Of a stretch of 64,000 nt of DNA, positions 44,194 through 53,155 are shown piece after piece; the first letter of the stretch is position 1, and every line of letters starts with the position of its first letter. Position numbers and translations under genes: made by a program. The notes under the pieces are model-generated. The model saw only the letters and a program-made list of their open reading frames with translations. It did not search any database and was not told the DNA's origin. The stretch is from Porcincola sp945869225. GTDB taxonomy: Bacteria > Bacillota > Clostridia > Lachnospirales > Lachnospiraceae. Location of the stretch: the NCBI RefSeq assembly GCF_052118625.1, contig NZ_JBQKGW010000016.1, positions 7,163-71,162 of the forward strand, written 5' to 3'.

Positions 44194-45549
44194 TCACCCC
44201 GGGATGTGCAGCAGTGCCCGCGAGATGCTGAGGAAAATCAGCAGCGAGCAGGAGTCCACGATGGTCGTGATCAGAGGGGATGCCATCATGGCCGGATCGA
44301 GGTGGAGTTTTGTCGCGATCAGCGGCAGGACACCGCCAATCACCTTCGCCATGACAACCGTGCAGAGCATCGCAATCGCGACGGTCAGCCCGATCAGCTC
44401 ATGCCCCGGGTACTGAATCAGAATACGGATATAGTTCAGGGCGCCCAGAATCAGTCCGCAGATCAATGCAACCCGCAGCTCCTTCCAGATGACCTTCAGC
44501 GCGTCCTTCACGCTGATTTCATGCAGCGCCAGCGACCGGATAACCAGCGTGCTGGACTGCGCGCCTGCATTACCGCCCGTGTCGGTCAGCATCGGGATAA
44601 ATGTGATCAGTACCGGAATTGCCGTCAGCGTATCCTCGAATTTCCCGAGAATTCCGCCGGAGACCATGTCCGCCATCATCAGCACGATCAGCCAGATAAT
44701 CCGGTGACCGACCATCCGGATGACGGGTGTCTTCAGGTATGGCGCCTCCTCGGGGGTGGTTCCGGCCATCTTCTGGAAGTCTTCCGTAGCCTCCTCTGTC
44801 ATGACATCAATGGCATCATCGACCGTGATGATGCCAACCAGCCGGTTCTCCGCATCCAGCACGGGCATCGTTGTAAAGTCATAGCGGTCAAACAGCTTCG
44901 CCGCGTTCTCCCGGTCCTCCGTCGTATGAACCGAGATGACATCCTTTGTCATGATGTCGCTGATCTCAGCATTCCGCTTGCACAGAAGCATCTCACGGAC
45001 TGTGACAACACCCAGCAGTTTCTGGGCGGTGTCCGTCACATAACAGGTGTAGAGATCCTCACTGTCCTCACCGTTTGCACGGATCCAGCGGATGGCTTCC
45101 ATGACCGTCATATTCGGGCGCAGCCGGACATACTCAGTCGTCATGACCGCTCCGGCACTGTCCTCCGGATATTTCAGCAGAGCGTTGATGTCCTTGCGGT
45201 CTTCCGGTCTGACCTTGCTCAGCACCCGGCGCACAACATTGGCCGGCATCTCCTCCAGCATGTCAACAGCGTCATCCGTGTACATCTCCGCCAGGACATC
45301 CTTGACTTCCTGATCGGTAAAATTATCCAGGAATTTCTGCTGCTCCTCCGGCTCCATCTCGCTGAAGGTATCGGCGGCCTCATCCTTGGGCAGAATCCGG
45401 AACAAGACGATCCTTTTCTCATCCGGGAACTCCGACAGGATCTCCGCGATGTCAACCGGCTCCATGTGATTGAAGGCTTCCTTCAGCCCTGCAATATCAT
45501 GTTTTGCAAGAAGAGCCGTTATCCTCTCTACTCTCTCTTCAATTGTCAT
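44194..45549 (-). CDS. mgtE: Magnesium transporter MgtE
   Basis: Mg2+ channel with cytosolic gating domains, 451 residues. N-terminal helical domain (1-130), two CBS domains (about 135-255; MTTEYVRLRPNMTVMEAIRW, IMTKDVISVHTTEDRENAAK), a connecting helix and five membrane helices with the pore motif MLTDTGGNAGAQSSTLVIRS. Normal length. GGAG lies 11 nt before the ATG. Preceded by a leader of about 310 nt from the promoter at 45867-45894. No M-box riboswitch is recognisable there. Confidence 0.95.
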   Translation of the reverse strand: MTIEERVERITALLAKHDIAGLKEAFNHMEPVDIAEILSEFPDEKRIVLFRILPKDEAADTFSEMEPEEQQKFLDNFTDQEVKDVLAEMYTDDAVDMLEEMPANVVRRVLSKVRPEDRKDINALLKYPEDSAGAVMTTEYVRLRPNMTVMEAIRWIRANGEDSEDLYTCYVTDTAQKLLGVVTVREMLLCKRNAEISDIMTKDVISVHTTEDRENAAKLFDRYDFTTMPVLDAENRLVGIITVDDAIDVMTEEATEDFQKMAGTTPEEAPYLKTPVIRMVGHRIIWLIVLMMADMVSGGILGKFEDTLTAIPVLITFIPMLTDTGGNAGAQSSTLVIRSLALHEISVKDALKVIWKELRVALICGLILGALNYIRILIQYPGHELIGLTVAIAMLCTVVMAKVIGGVLPLIATKLHLDPAMMASPLITTIVDSCSLLIFLSISRALLHIPG

Positions 45550-45691
45550 ATTCTGTCTTTCTCCTTCAATTTTTTGTTGAATCAGATACCATAATGCTTC
45601 TGAAGAAGAAGACTGATGTTGTCAGATGTAACTGCTCTTCCGGGAATGAAGAATGAATATGTACAGAAATGAAAATCCGTCCCCTCCGGGG

Positions 45692-45796
45692 TCAGATGTC
45701 AGCACACAGAAAGGCTGTGCGCCATGTGACGTCTGCCCGGCTCATCTTCACGCAGACAGAAGAACAGAACCATATTCGAACACCGTCTCCGTCCAT
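45692..45796 (-). CDS. Possible 34-residue leader peptide of mgtE
   Basis: Short ORF in the mgtE leader: ATG at 45796 with AAAGGAG 9 nt upstream, stop at 45692. It starts MDGDGVRIWFCSSVCVKMSR, has three cysteines and two tryptophans, and no known family. A hairpin (around 45704-45724) overlaps its end. It could be a regulatory uORF sensing translation, as short ORFs do before some Mg2+ transporter genes in enterobacteria, or a chance ORF. Position and ribosome binding site are the only support. Confidence 0.35.
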   Translation of the reverse strand: MDGDGVRIWFCSSVCVKMSRADVTWRTAFLCADI

Positions 45797-45866
45797 AAAC
45801 GCGCACTCCTTTCCTCAATTGATCTGACTGTTGCTTCGAAAACCGGCACAGTGGCCGGACGAATAC

Positions 45867-45894
45867 AGTATACCCTCTCATCATCCCGGGTCAA
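45867..45894 (-). promoter_or_regulatory. Promoter of the mgtE leader
   Basis: TTGACC (minus, 45889-45894), 16-bp spacer, TATACT (45867-45872). Implies a 5' leader of roughly 310 nt before the mgtE start codon. Confidence 0.65.
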
Positions 45895-45934
45895 GCCCAT
45901 TTTCGCCGCCTGTGAATGGTTCCCTTCTCTTCCA

Positions 45935-45989
45935 GAAAAGACCCCCTCAGGGACTGCCCGTGACTCACAGACAGTGCCCGAGGGGGTCT
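45935..45989 (-). terminator. Terminator of the glycogen phosphorylase gene
   Basis: 10-bp outer stem (45939-45948 with 45980-45989) continued by further inner pairing, followed by a short U-run on the minus strand. Confidence 0.8.
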
Positions 45990-46009
45990 GATATTCTTCC
46001 GTCAGAAGC

Positions 46010-48289
46010 TTACTGCACCTGCCAGATGTCTCTGTTGTACTCCTCGATCGTGCGGTCGGAGGAGAAATAACCGGCCTTTGAGATGTTGATCAGGCACTTT
46101 CTCTCCCATGCCTTTCTGTCTGCATAGTCTCTGTACGCCTGCTCCCTGATCTTCGAATAAGCCTCGAAATCCGGGAAGGTCATGAACCAGTCCTTATTCA
46201 GGAGCTCGTTCTTCAGACGATTCAGACGCTCGGCATTGCCGATCTCCATCATCCTGCTGCCGGTCAGATAGTCGACTGCCTCACGCAGCACTGCATCCCT
46301 GTTGTACCAGTCACGGGAGACATAATCTGCCTTCTCATAGTGGCTGATGACCTCCGGGCTTCTCATCCCGAAGATGTAGATGTTGTCATCCCCGACAAGG
46401 TTGTGAATCTCGACGTTCGCACCATCCTCTGTCCCGATCGTGACTGCGCCGTTGAGCATGTATTTCATGTTTCCGGTTCCGGACGCCTCCTTGGATGCGA
46501 GTGAAATCTGCTCGGACAGATCGCAGGCCGGAATCAGCTTCTCCGCAACCGTGATGTTGTAGTTGTCGACCATCACGACACGGAAGACCTTCGAAACCTC
46601 CGGATCATGCTCGATGATATCCTGCAGGCAGAGGATCGCGTGGATAATATCCTGTGCGATGATATATGCCGGTGCGGCTTTTGCAGCAAACAGGACCGTC
46701 ACCTTCGGATCATCCAGCGCCTGACCGGCTTCGACCTTGCGTCTGAGATCCAGATAATGGTGGATGCACCACAGAAGGTTCATCTGCTGCCTCTTGTACT
46801 CGTGCAGACGCTTTGCCTGGATATCGAAGATGGAGTCCGGATCGATCTCGATCTTCCGGGTGTCCTTCAGATACTTCGCAAGACGTACCTTATTTCGGCT
46901 CTTGATCGCCATCAGATCGCTGAGAACCTGCTCATCATCCGCATACTTCCCGAATTCCTCCAGCTTCTCCGAGTGGCGGATGAAGTCACTTCCGATCTTC
47001 CCGGAGATGTAGCGGCCAAGATCCGGATTGCAGGAGAGCAGCCATCTGCGGAAGGTAATCCCGTTCGTCTTGTTGTTGAACTTCTCCGGGTAGATGTTGT
47101 AGAAGTTTCTCAGCTCCGTCTGCTCAAGAATCTCCGTGTGAAGCTTTGCAACACCGTTGACCGACTTTCCGTAGTGGATATCAATGTGCGCCATATGCAC
47201 CGTGTCATTTTTATCGATGATCACGACCGACGGATCGTCATACTTTCTTCTGACACGGTCATCCAGTGCCTCGATGATCGGCACCAGCTGCGGAACAATC
47301 TCCTTCAGATAGGAAATGGGCCACTTTTCAAGCGCTTCCGCCAGGATCGTGTGATTCGTGTACGCAGCACACTTTGAGACAATGGCAACAGCCTCATCCT
47401 CGCTGATGCCTCTCTCCTCCAGCAGGCGGATCATCTCCGGAATGATCATGGTCGGATGCGTATCATTGATCTGGAAGACTGCGTAATCCGCCAGATCATG
47501 CAGGTTGCTGCCTCTTGCGACGCACTCGTCCAGGATCAGCTGCGCACCGTTGCTGACCATGAAGTACTGCTGATAGATGCGAAGCTTGCGTCCGTCATCG
47601 TCGGAATCGTCCGGGTACAGGAACAGGGTCAGGTTCTTTGCGATATCCTTCTTGTCAAAATCAATTCCGTCGTGGACGATGCTTTCGTCAACTGTGTCCA
47701 GATCGAACAGATGCAGCGGAATGGTCTCGCTCTCGTATCCCGTCACATACAGGTCATAGAGCGTGGAATGGTAGGTCTTCCCGGCCATGGTCACATCGTA
47801 GCCCCTGGAGGTCTTCACTTCCCAGCCGGACTTCTTCAGCCACGGGTTCGGCTCTGCCTTCTGCTGATGATCCACGAATTCCTGGCGGAACAGTCCCAGA
47901 TGATAGTTCAGCCCGACACCGCAGCCGTTCAGGTTCAGCGTTGCGATGGAATCCAGGAAGCAGGAAGCCAGACGGCCAAGTCCGCCATTCCCGAGCGAGG
48001 GCTCCTCCTCGATCTCCTCGATTGCCGTGATATCCTTTCCGTTCTTCTCCAGAAGCTCCCTCGTCTCATCGAACAGTCCGAGATTGATCAGGTTGTTCGA
48101 AAGCAGCTTACCAATTAAGAATTCCGCAGACAGATAGTAGATTTTCTTCTTTTTTTTGCTCTCGAAAGGGAGCTTTTTCTCTGCCTCCGCCTGTGTGACT
48201 GCCAGAAGTCCCTTGTACAGCTCCTCGTTCGAGGCATCTCTGACGCTCTTGCCCATCTCCTTCGTCAGCCTGCTTTCCAGTTCGCTCAT
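46010..48289 (-). CDS. glgP: Glycogen/starch phosphorylase
   Basis: Releases glucose-1-phosphate from alpha-1,4-glucans. 759 residues, a compact member of GT35. PLP-lysine region EASGTGNMKYMLNGAVTIGT, substrate loop EEEPSLGNGGLGRLASCF and INDTHPTMIIPEMIRLL are conserved. ATG 48289 has AAGGGG 9 nt upstream; an ATG two codons earlier is too close to that site. Monocistronic with its own terminator; divergent from an AraC-type regulator. Confidence 0.96.
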   Translation of the reverse strand: MSELESRLTKEMGKSVRDASNEELYKGLLAVTQAEAEKKLPFESKKKKKIYYLSAEFLIGKLLSNNLINLGLFDETRELLEKNGKDITAIEEIEEEPSLGNGGLGRLASCFLDSIATLNLNGCGVGLNYHLGLFRQEFVDHQQKAEPNPWLKKSGWEVKTSRGYDVTMAGKTYHSTLYDLYVTGYESETIPLHLFDLDTVDESIVHDGIDFDKKDIAKNLTLFLYPDDSDDDGRKLRIYQQYFMVSNGAQLILDECVARGSNLHDLADYAVFQINDTHPTMIIPEMIRLLEERGISEDEAVAIVSKCAAYTNHTILAEALEKWPISYLKEIVPQLVPIIEALDDRVRRKYDDPSVVIIDKNDTVHMAHIDIHYGKSVNGVAKLHTEILEQTELRNFYNIYPEKFNNKTNGITFRRWLLSCNPDLGRYISGKIGSDFIRHSEKLEEFGKYADDEQVLSDLMAIKSRNKVRLAKYLKDTRKIEIDPDSIFDIQAKRLHEYKRQQMNLLWCIHHYLDLRRKVEAGQALDDPKVTVLFAAKAAPAYIIAQDIIHAILCLQDIIEHDPEVSKVFRVVMVDNYNITVAEKLIPACDLSEQISLASKEASGTGNMKYMLNGAVTIGTEDGANVEIHNLVGDDNIYIFGMRSPEVISHYEKADYVSRDWYNRDAVLREAVDYLTGSRMMEIGNAERLNRLKNELLNKDWFMTFPDFEAYSKIREQAYRDYADRKAWERKCLINISKAGYFSSDRTIEEYNRDIWQVQ

Positions 48290-48407
48290 GTTCATTTACC
48301 CCTTTCTGGTTGCACCTTTATCGCAACGATTCATCCGGCTTTCTGCCGGCATATCTCCCTCATTTCTTGTTCGCACCAATACCATACCCCATTCCGAAAG
48401 CCAGGGC

Positions 48408-48437
48408 TTGTCGATACCGCTTGAAAAGTAGTACAAT
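48408..48437 (+). promoter_or_regulatory. Possible promoter of the AraC-family gene
   Basis: TTGTCG (48408-48413), 18-bp spacer, TACAAT (48432-48437), about 50 bp before the start codon at 48490. The -35 is imperfect. Confidence 0.4.
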
Positions 48438-48489
48438 CCTATTAATTCTAGTGTCGGAAGGCACCATCGCAAAAAGGGGACTGTTCAAA

Positions 48490-49386
48490 ATGGATATGGA
48501 CCAGTATCAGGGATATCACGAGACAAAGGTGCACACAAGCGAGGACTTTCCCTACAACACCTTTCCTTGTACAATTCCACTGGATTTCACCTCCGTCCCG
48601 CTGCACTGGCACAACACGGCGGAGATCATCGTTGTCAAGAAGGGCTCCGGCATCATCGGACTCGACATGACCGACCTGGTCTGCAGGGAAGGCGATTTTG
48701 TGCTGGTGCTGCCGGGGCACCTCCACTCCATCCGCCCGCTGAAGAACGAAAACGGATACGTCCGCATGGAGTACGAGAACATCATCTTCTCGACCTCGCT
48801 TCTGCTGGCGAGACAGCCGGAAATGACCAGCTCGCTGATCGAAACCTTTCTGCAGGGGGACTACCTGCCGGAGGTGCTTCATTTTACCAGAAAGGAACGC
48901 TGGCATGACAATGCCCGGCTCATCATCGAGGAGACCGATCTGCTCTGCAGCCAGAAACCGGAAGGGTACCAGATCGCTGTGCGCGGCAATCTGCTGCGGC
49001 TGTTCTATCTCATTGTTTCGCGGACCGTCCGGACTCCCGGGAAGCTGCGCCCCGGACGCCTTGAGAAGGTGAAACTGATCGTCAAGTACGTGGAAGACCA
49101 TTTTTCAGAACCGATCAGTATCCATGACATGGCTGAGCTGTCCGGGTACAGTGAATCCCATTTCATGAAGTTTTTCCGGGACACGATGGGCATGAGCTTT
49201 GTCTCCTGGCTGGAGCGCTACCGCCTTTCGATGGCCGCCCGCATGCTGACGCTCACCGACGACCCCATCCTGCTCGTCAGCGCAAACGCCGGCTATCCGA
49301 ACCTCTCTTACTTCAACCGCTCCTTCAAGGCACGATACGGTATGACTCCCAGCAGCTACCGGCGGCAGTCCGCCGCATCACACTGA
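48490..49386 (+). CDS. AraC-family transcriptional regulator with cupin domain
   Basis: 298 residues. An N-terminal cupin sensor (about 20-110; VPLHWHNTAEIIVVKKGSG, FVLVLPGHLHSIRP) is followed by two helix-turn-helix units (SIHDMAELSGYSESHFMKFF and ILLVSANAGYPNLSYFNRSF) ending FKARYGMTPSSYRR. AAAGGGG lies 10 nt before the ATG at 48490; an ATG two codons later is also possible. Such proteins usually sense sugars or metabolites. Divergent from glgP, which is a candidate target. The last codons and stop lie inside a 22-bp tandem repeat. Confidence 0.9.
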   Translation: MDMDQYQGYHETKVHTSEDFPYNTFPCTIPLDFTSVPLHWHNTAEIIVVKKGSGIIGLDMTDLVCREGDFVLVLPGHLHSIRPLKNENGYVRMEYENIIFSTSLLLARQPEMTSSLIETFLQGDYLPEVLHFTRKERWHDNARLIIEETDLLCSQKPEGYQIAVRGNLLRLFYLIVSRTVRTPGKLRPGRLEKVKLIVKYVEDHFSEPISIHDMAELSGYSESHFMKFFRDTMGMSFVSWLERYRLSMAARMLTLTDDPILLVSANAGYPNLSYFNRSFKARYGMTPSSYRRQSAASH

Positions 49387-49446
49387 CCGCGCCGCCGCAT
49401 CACACTGACCGCGCCGCCGCATCACACTGACCGCGCCGCCGCATCA
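49370..49446. repeat. 22-bp tandem repeat, 3.5 copies, across a stop codon
   Basis: Identical units at 49370-49391, 49392-49413 and 49414-49435 plus 11 bp of a fourth. The first contains the last codons and the TGA of the AraC-type gene; each further unit repeats that TGA. Confidence 0.95.
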
Positions 49447-49474
49447 AAAAACCGGGCGCATCCGCTCCCGGTTT
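49446..49474 (-). terminator. Terminator of the rsmI cluster
   Basis: 8-bp stem (49449-49456 with 49467-49474) followed by an uninterrupted U-run on the minus strand. May also serve the convergent AraC-type gene. Confidence 0.75.
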
Positions 49475-49483
49475 GTCCTGTCC

Positions 49484-50326
49484 TCAGGTCATCAGCTGGC
49501 TGTATACATCCCTCCGGCTGATCCCCCTGTCACGGGCGACGGCCTTCATCGCCTCTTTTCTGTCCATGCCCTGGCTGACATACTTCTGAAAATGCTCTTC
49601 CACCGTCATGCTCTGGGCAACGGTGTCCTGTTTCTCGCGCTTCAGCTCACTTCTGCTTCTTCCTTCGATCACCAGAACATACTCGCCTCTCGGCTCTTTT
49701 TCTCCGTACGCCCTGAGCGCCTCTCCGATCGTCGTCTCCTCGATCGTCTCATGCTTCTTGGTCAGCTCTCTTGCCAGCGTGATGTGCCGGTCTCCCAGTG
49801 CACCGAGCAGCTCCCCGAGCGTCCGGACAAGCCGGTGCGGTGCCTCGTACAGCACGATGGTTCTCGTCTCCGTCTTCAGCTCCTCCAGGATCTCTGCCCG
49901 TTCTTTTTTATCCATCGGTAGAAAGGCTTCAAAGCAGAACCGTCTCGTCGGTTTGCCAGAGCAGACAAGCGCATTCACCGCCGCACAGGCTCCCGGGACA
50001 GGAGAAACAGTAATCCCATTCTGAAGTGCCATGCGGACCAGATCTTCCCCGGGGTCGGAAATTCCCGGCGTTCCTGCGTCTGTCACGACAGCAACATTCT
50101 CCCCCTCAAGCAGACGGTCGATCAGGGCATGCGCCTTGCTGAGTCTGTTGTATTCATGATAGCTCGTCATCGGGGTATGGATGTCAAAATGATTCAGCAG
50201 CCTGATGCTTCCCCGCGTATCCTCCGCAGCAATCAGATCCGCCTCTCTCAGCGTTCGGACCGCCCGCGGCGTCATATCTTCCAGGTTTCCGATCGGCGTC
50301 GCGACCAGATAGAGTATTCCCGCCAT
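49484..50326 (-). CDS. rsmI: 16S rRNA 2'-O-ribose C1402 methyltransferase
   Basis: SAM-dependent enzyme modifying C1402 in the 16S decoding centre. 280 residues. Family motifs: LYLVATPIGNLEDMTPRAV, AAEDTR, VAVVTDAGTPGISDPG and PVPGACAAVNAL. A short C-terminal helical domain follows (MTVEEHFQKYVSQGMDRKEA). Equivalent to Bacillus yabC; last gene of the conserved cluster. Confidence 0.96.
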   Translation of the reverse strand: MAGILYLVATPIGNLEDMTPRAVRTLREADLIAAEDTRGSIRLLNHFDIHTPMTSYHEYNRLSKAHALIDRLLEGENVAVVTDAGTPGISDPGEDLVRMALQNGITVSPVPGACAAVNALVCSGKPTRRFCFEAFLPMDKKERAEILEELKTETRTIVLYEAPHRLVRTLGELLGALGDRHITLARELTKKHETIEETTIGEALRAYGEKEPRGEYVLVIEGRSRSELKREKQDTVAQSMTVEEHFQKYVSQGMDRKEAMKAVARDRGISRRDVYSQLMT

Positions 50327-50402
50327 CTTTCCCTCGCTTTAACGTACACTGTTGTCCGGCAGGCTGTTCATGCTCTCCCTGTCAGGGCCGGATTTCGTGC
50401 CG

Positions 50403-51284
50403 TCATCCGTACAGCGCCCGCACCTCGTCTGTGTAGACACCCGGCCGCTCATAGATGACCAGCGGCCTTTCCACTGCCAGCCTCGGTCTTCCGCCCCTGA
50501 CGGCCTCGACGAGCACCATATTGGGCTCACGCCCCTGCATTGGGTGAACCAGCCTCATCCGCTTCGGCTCCAGGCCATACGCATTCAGATTTCGGAAGAT
50601 ATCTGCAAGACGGAATGGACGGTGCACCATGCACAGCCGTCCCTGCGGCCTCAGCGCATAGGCCGCCGCTGCGCAGACATCCTCCAGACTGCACAGAATC
50701 TCGTGCCGTGCAGCCGTCAGTGCCTCATTTTCCCCTGTCAGACCATGCCCGCCGATCATATACGGCGGGTTGACCGTGACCAGGTCGAAGGACGCCGGCT
50801 TTACCAGCTCCCGGATCCTGCAAAGGTCTCCTTCCAGAAAATGAACGCGGCCTGTCTGTTCGTTTCCTGCTGCGCTTCGTGCCGCCATATCGACGCACGT
50901 CGAATTGATTTCAATTCCGGAAAAGACCGGATATGGAACGTCTGTCTCCTCTCTGTGCCGGTCCTGCCATCTTGCATCCATCAGAATCGGGATGATTCCG
51001 TTGCCGCTGCACAGATCAAGAACCCGACTGCCAGGCCGGACAGACTGTTCTGCAAAAGCTGCCAGGAGCACGGCATCCATCCCGAAGCAGAACAGAGACG
51101 GGTTCTGGATCAGCCTTGCCCCGTCCCGCTGCAGGTCATCCAGCCGTTCCCCCGGATGCAGGCCGAATCCAGCCGCGCTGCCTCTTTCAGAAAGCCCCGG
51201 CTCATGCAGCCGTTTTTCCCCGACATTCTGTGTCTGAGACGTTCGCGTCTCCGGCTGCTGCCGGTTACCTTGTTCCGTTTCCAC
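50403..51284 (-). CDS. tRNA1(Val) (adenine-N6)-methyltransferase family (TrmN6/YabB)
   Basis: Class I SAM methyltransferase, 293 residues. SAM motif VLDLCSGNGIIPIL, acidic motif EINSTCVDMAARSA and the N6-adenine catalytic NPPY in LVTVNPPYM. A His/Asp-free N-terminal extension of about 45 residues precedes the core. Matches the position of Bacillus yabB between ricT and rsmI; the precise tRNA target is inferred from family. Confidence 0.9.
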   Translation of the reverse strand: METEQGNRQQPETRTSQTQNVGEKRLHEPGLSERGSAAGFGLHPGERLDDLQRDGARLIQNPSLFCFGMDAVLLAAFAEQSVRPGSRVLDLCSGNGIIPILMDARWQDRHREETDVPYPVFSGIEINSTCVDMAARSAAGNEQTGRVHFLEGDLCRIRELVKPASFDLVTVNPPYMIGGHGLTGENEALTAARHEILCSLEDVCAAAAYALRPQGRLCMVHRPFRLADIFRNLNAYGLEPKRMRLVHPMQGREPNMVLVEAVRGGRPRLAVERPLVIYERPGVYTDEVRALYG

Positions 51285-53152
51285 TATCTTCTCCCGTAGA
51301 TCGCCATCTCATTCGATCTCTTTTGCGGCGCCCCGCCCTCCGCTGCCATCAGATTTTCTCCGCCTGCATCCGGCGCTCCGCCCGGGCTGCCAGGTTTTTC
51401 CGCACTGCGGTCTGATTCCGGCTGGCGCTCTCTGCGGAACCGGTTCGGACCATCTCCTTTATATCCTCGCCGGTCGCGCAACTGAGCCTTTCCATTCCCA
51501 TCTCCGCGATCCTGCCTGTTCCGGACGCCCTCGTCCCGGTCTCCACGTCTCTGCCTGTTCTGAGCTTCATCGCCTCGTTCCGGACGCCGCGTTCTGCCCT
51601 GGCCATCCCCGCCACGCTCCGGGCGCCTCGGTCTGTCCTGGCCATCCTCGCCTCGCTCCGGACGCCGCATTCTGCCCTGGCCATCCTCACCGCGATCCGG
51701 GCGCCGCATTCTGCTCTGTCCATCCTCACCGCGTTCCGGGCGCCTCGGTCTGCTCTGGGCACCCTCTCCGCGCTCCGGACGCCTCGGTCTTCCCTGGCCA
51801 TCCTCACCGCGTTCCGGGCGCCGCATTCTGCCCTGGCCATCCCCGCCGCGATCCGGGCGTCTCTGTCTGCTCTGGACCTCCTCGCCTCGCTCTCCGCGGC
51901 CCGGCTGATTCGGATCATCCTGCTTCCGCTCTCCACGGTCCGGCTGATTCGGATCATCCTGCTTCCGCTCTCCGCGGTCCGGACGATTTGAAAACTCCCT
52001 CCGGCCTGACTTTCTGTACCCCTTCTCCTGCCGCTGCAGGCGGTCCGGCCGTGGAGCTGTTTCCGTCTGTGCGTCCGTCTCCGGCTTCTCCATCTGATCC
52101 GGCTGCCGCACACCGTCTTCAGAATCAGACACCTGCGTCACGGTGGCAGAGCCTGTTATTTTCTCTGTCTCCTGCTGTTCATTCTCCGGATTTCTTCCCG
52201 CACCGTCCGCATGGCCCTCGTTTCTTCCCCCGGCACTGCCTGAAGGGCGCTCTCCCCTGCTCTGTGTGCTGTCCGGTCTGCTGTCCGGCTTTCTCTGTCC
52301 GCCCTCCGGGCTTTCCTGCGTTCCCTCTTCCCTGCGCTTTCTCGGCGTGAAGGTCAGTTCATCCACGCTGAAGTTCTCGATTTCCTTGCTGTCGTCTTCT
52401 TCAAACAGCACGCGGACCCGCTGCCGGAGGACATTCAGCTCGATCACCTTGCCCATGCGCCCGTCGGCAGTTGTCGCCGCCGCGCCCAGTTTCGGCATCC
52501 GGGTATTCAGAAACTCGTACGTCTCCTCCTCATTTTTGAGACAGCACATCAGTCTGCCGCAGATCCCGGAAATCTTTCCCGGGTTCAGAGACAGATTCTG
52601 CTCCTTCGCCATCTTGATCGAAACCGGCGCAAAGTCATTGAGATAGGTTGCACAGCACAGCTCGCGCCCGCAGCTTCCGATGCCGCCAAGCATCCGGGTC
52701 TCGTCGCGTACACCGATCTGTCTGAGCTCAATTCTGGTGTGGAACACCGACGCCAAATCCTTGACCAGATCCCGGAAGTCGATCCGTCCGTCCGCGGTAA
52801 AGTAGAAGAGAATCCGATTCTCGTCAAATGCATACTCTGCATCGACGAGCTTCATCTCCAGGTTATGTTTGTGGATCTTTTCCCGGCAGATTTTCAGCGC
52901 TTCCTTCTCTTTAACGGAAAGCTCCGCCCGCTTCTCCTCGTCCTCCTTCGTCGCCACGCGGATCACAGACCGGAGCGGCTGCGCCACCATGTCATCCGCA
53001 ACCGTCCGCGCGCGCATCGAGACGACGCCGTACTCCGGTCCGCGCGCCGTCTCGACAATCACATGATCCCCGATGTGGAGTTCAAACTCCTTCACATCAA
53101 AATAGTATACTTTCCCGGCGCTGCGGAACCGCACGCCTATGATCTTGACCAT
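51284..53152 (-). CDS. ricT: RicT (YaaT) PSP1 protein with long RG-rich repeat tail
   Basis: The N-terminal ~270 residues are a PSP1/RicT protein: MVKIIGVRFRSAGKVYYFDV and the iron-sulfur cysteines CGRELCC (161-167) and ICGRLMCC (197-204). In Bacillus RicT forms the Y-complex with RicA and RicF and directs RNase Y processing. Usual length is 275-300; here 622. The extra part is hydrophilic and ends in about twelve 13-residue units of the type RGEDGQGRMRRPE (residues ~392-553), rich in Arg, Gly and Asp/Glu. Such RG-rich tails often bind RNA. Overlaps the methyltransferase start by one base and follows holB by 3 bp, as in the yaaT-holB arrangement. Confidence 0.9.
   Translation of the reverse strand: MVKIIGVRFRSAGKVYYFDVKEFELHIGDHVIVETARGPEYGVVSMRARTVADDMVAQPLRSVIRVATKEDEEKRAELSVKEKEALKICREKIHKHNLEMKLVDAEYAFDENRILFYFTADGRIDFRDLVKDLASVFHTRIELRQIGVRDETRMLGGIGSCGRELCCATYLNDFAPVSIKMAKEQNLSLNPGKISGICGRLMCCLKNEEETYEFLNTRMPKLGAAATTADGRMGKVIELNVLRQRVRVLFEEDDSKEIENFSVDELTFTPRKRREEGTQESPEGGQRKPDSRPDSTQSRGERPSGSAGGRNEGHADGAGRNPENEQQETEKITGSATVTQVSDSEDGVRQPDQMEKPETDAQTETAPRPDRLQRQEKGYRKSGRREFSNRPDRGERKQDDPNQPDRGERKQDDPNQPGRGERGEEVQSRQRRPDRGGDGQGRMRRPERGEDGQGRPRRPERGEGAQSRPRRPERGEDGQSRMRRPDRGEDGQGRMRRPERGEDGQDRPRRPERGGDGQGRTRRPERGDEAQNRQRRGDRDEGVRNRQDRGDGNGKAQLRDRRGYKGDGPNRFRRERQPESDRSAEKPGSPGGAPDAGGENLMAAEGGAPQKRSNEMAIYGRR
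51494..51979 (-). repeat. 39-bp coding minisatellite in ricT
   Basis: About twelve 39-bp units encoding 13-residue repeats (RGERKQDDPNQPD twice, then RG-x-DGQ-x-R-x-RRPE variants, degenerating to the 3' end). All units keep the reading frame. Confidence 0.9.
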
Positions 53153-53155
53153 ATA

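Noticed and set aside
44158..45594. 478-codon open frame on the plus strand, antisense to mgtE
   Set aside because: It is the mirror of a highly conserved MgtE gene. The translation is His/Arg/Gln-rich with no family motif, and long antisense frames are common at this base composition.
45550..45866. M-box (ykoK) magnesium riboswitch before mgtE
   Set aside because: None of the conserved M-box core segments could be found in the leader on the correct strand; a covariance search would be decisive.
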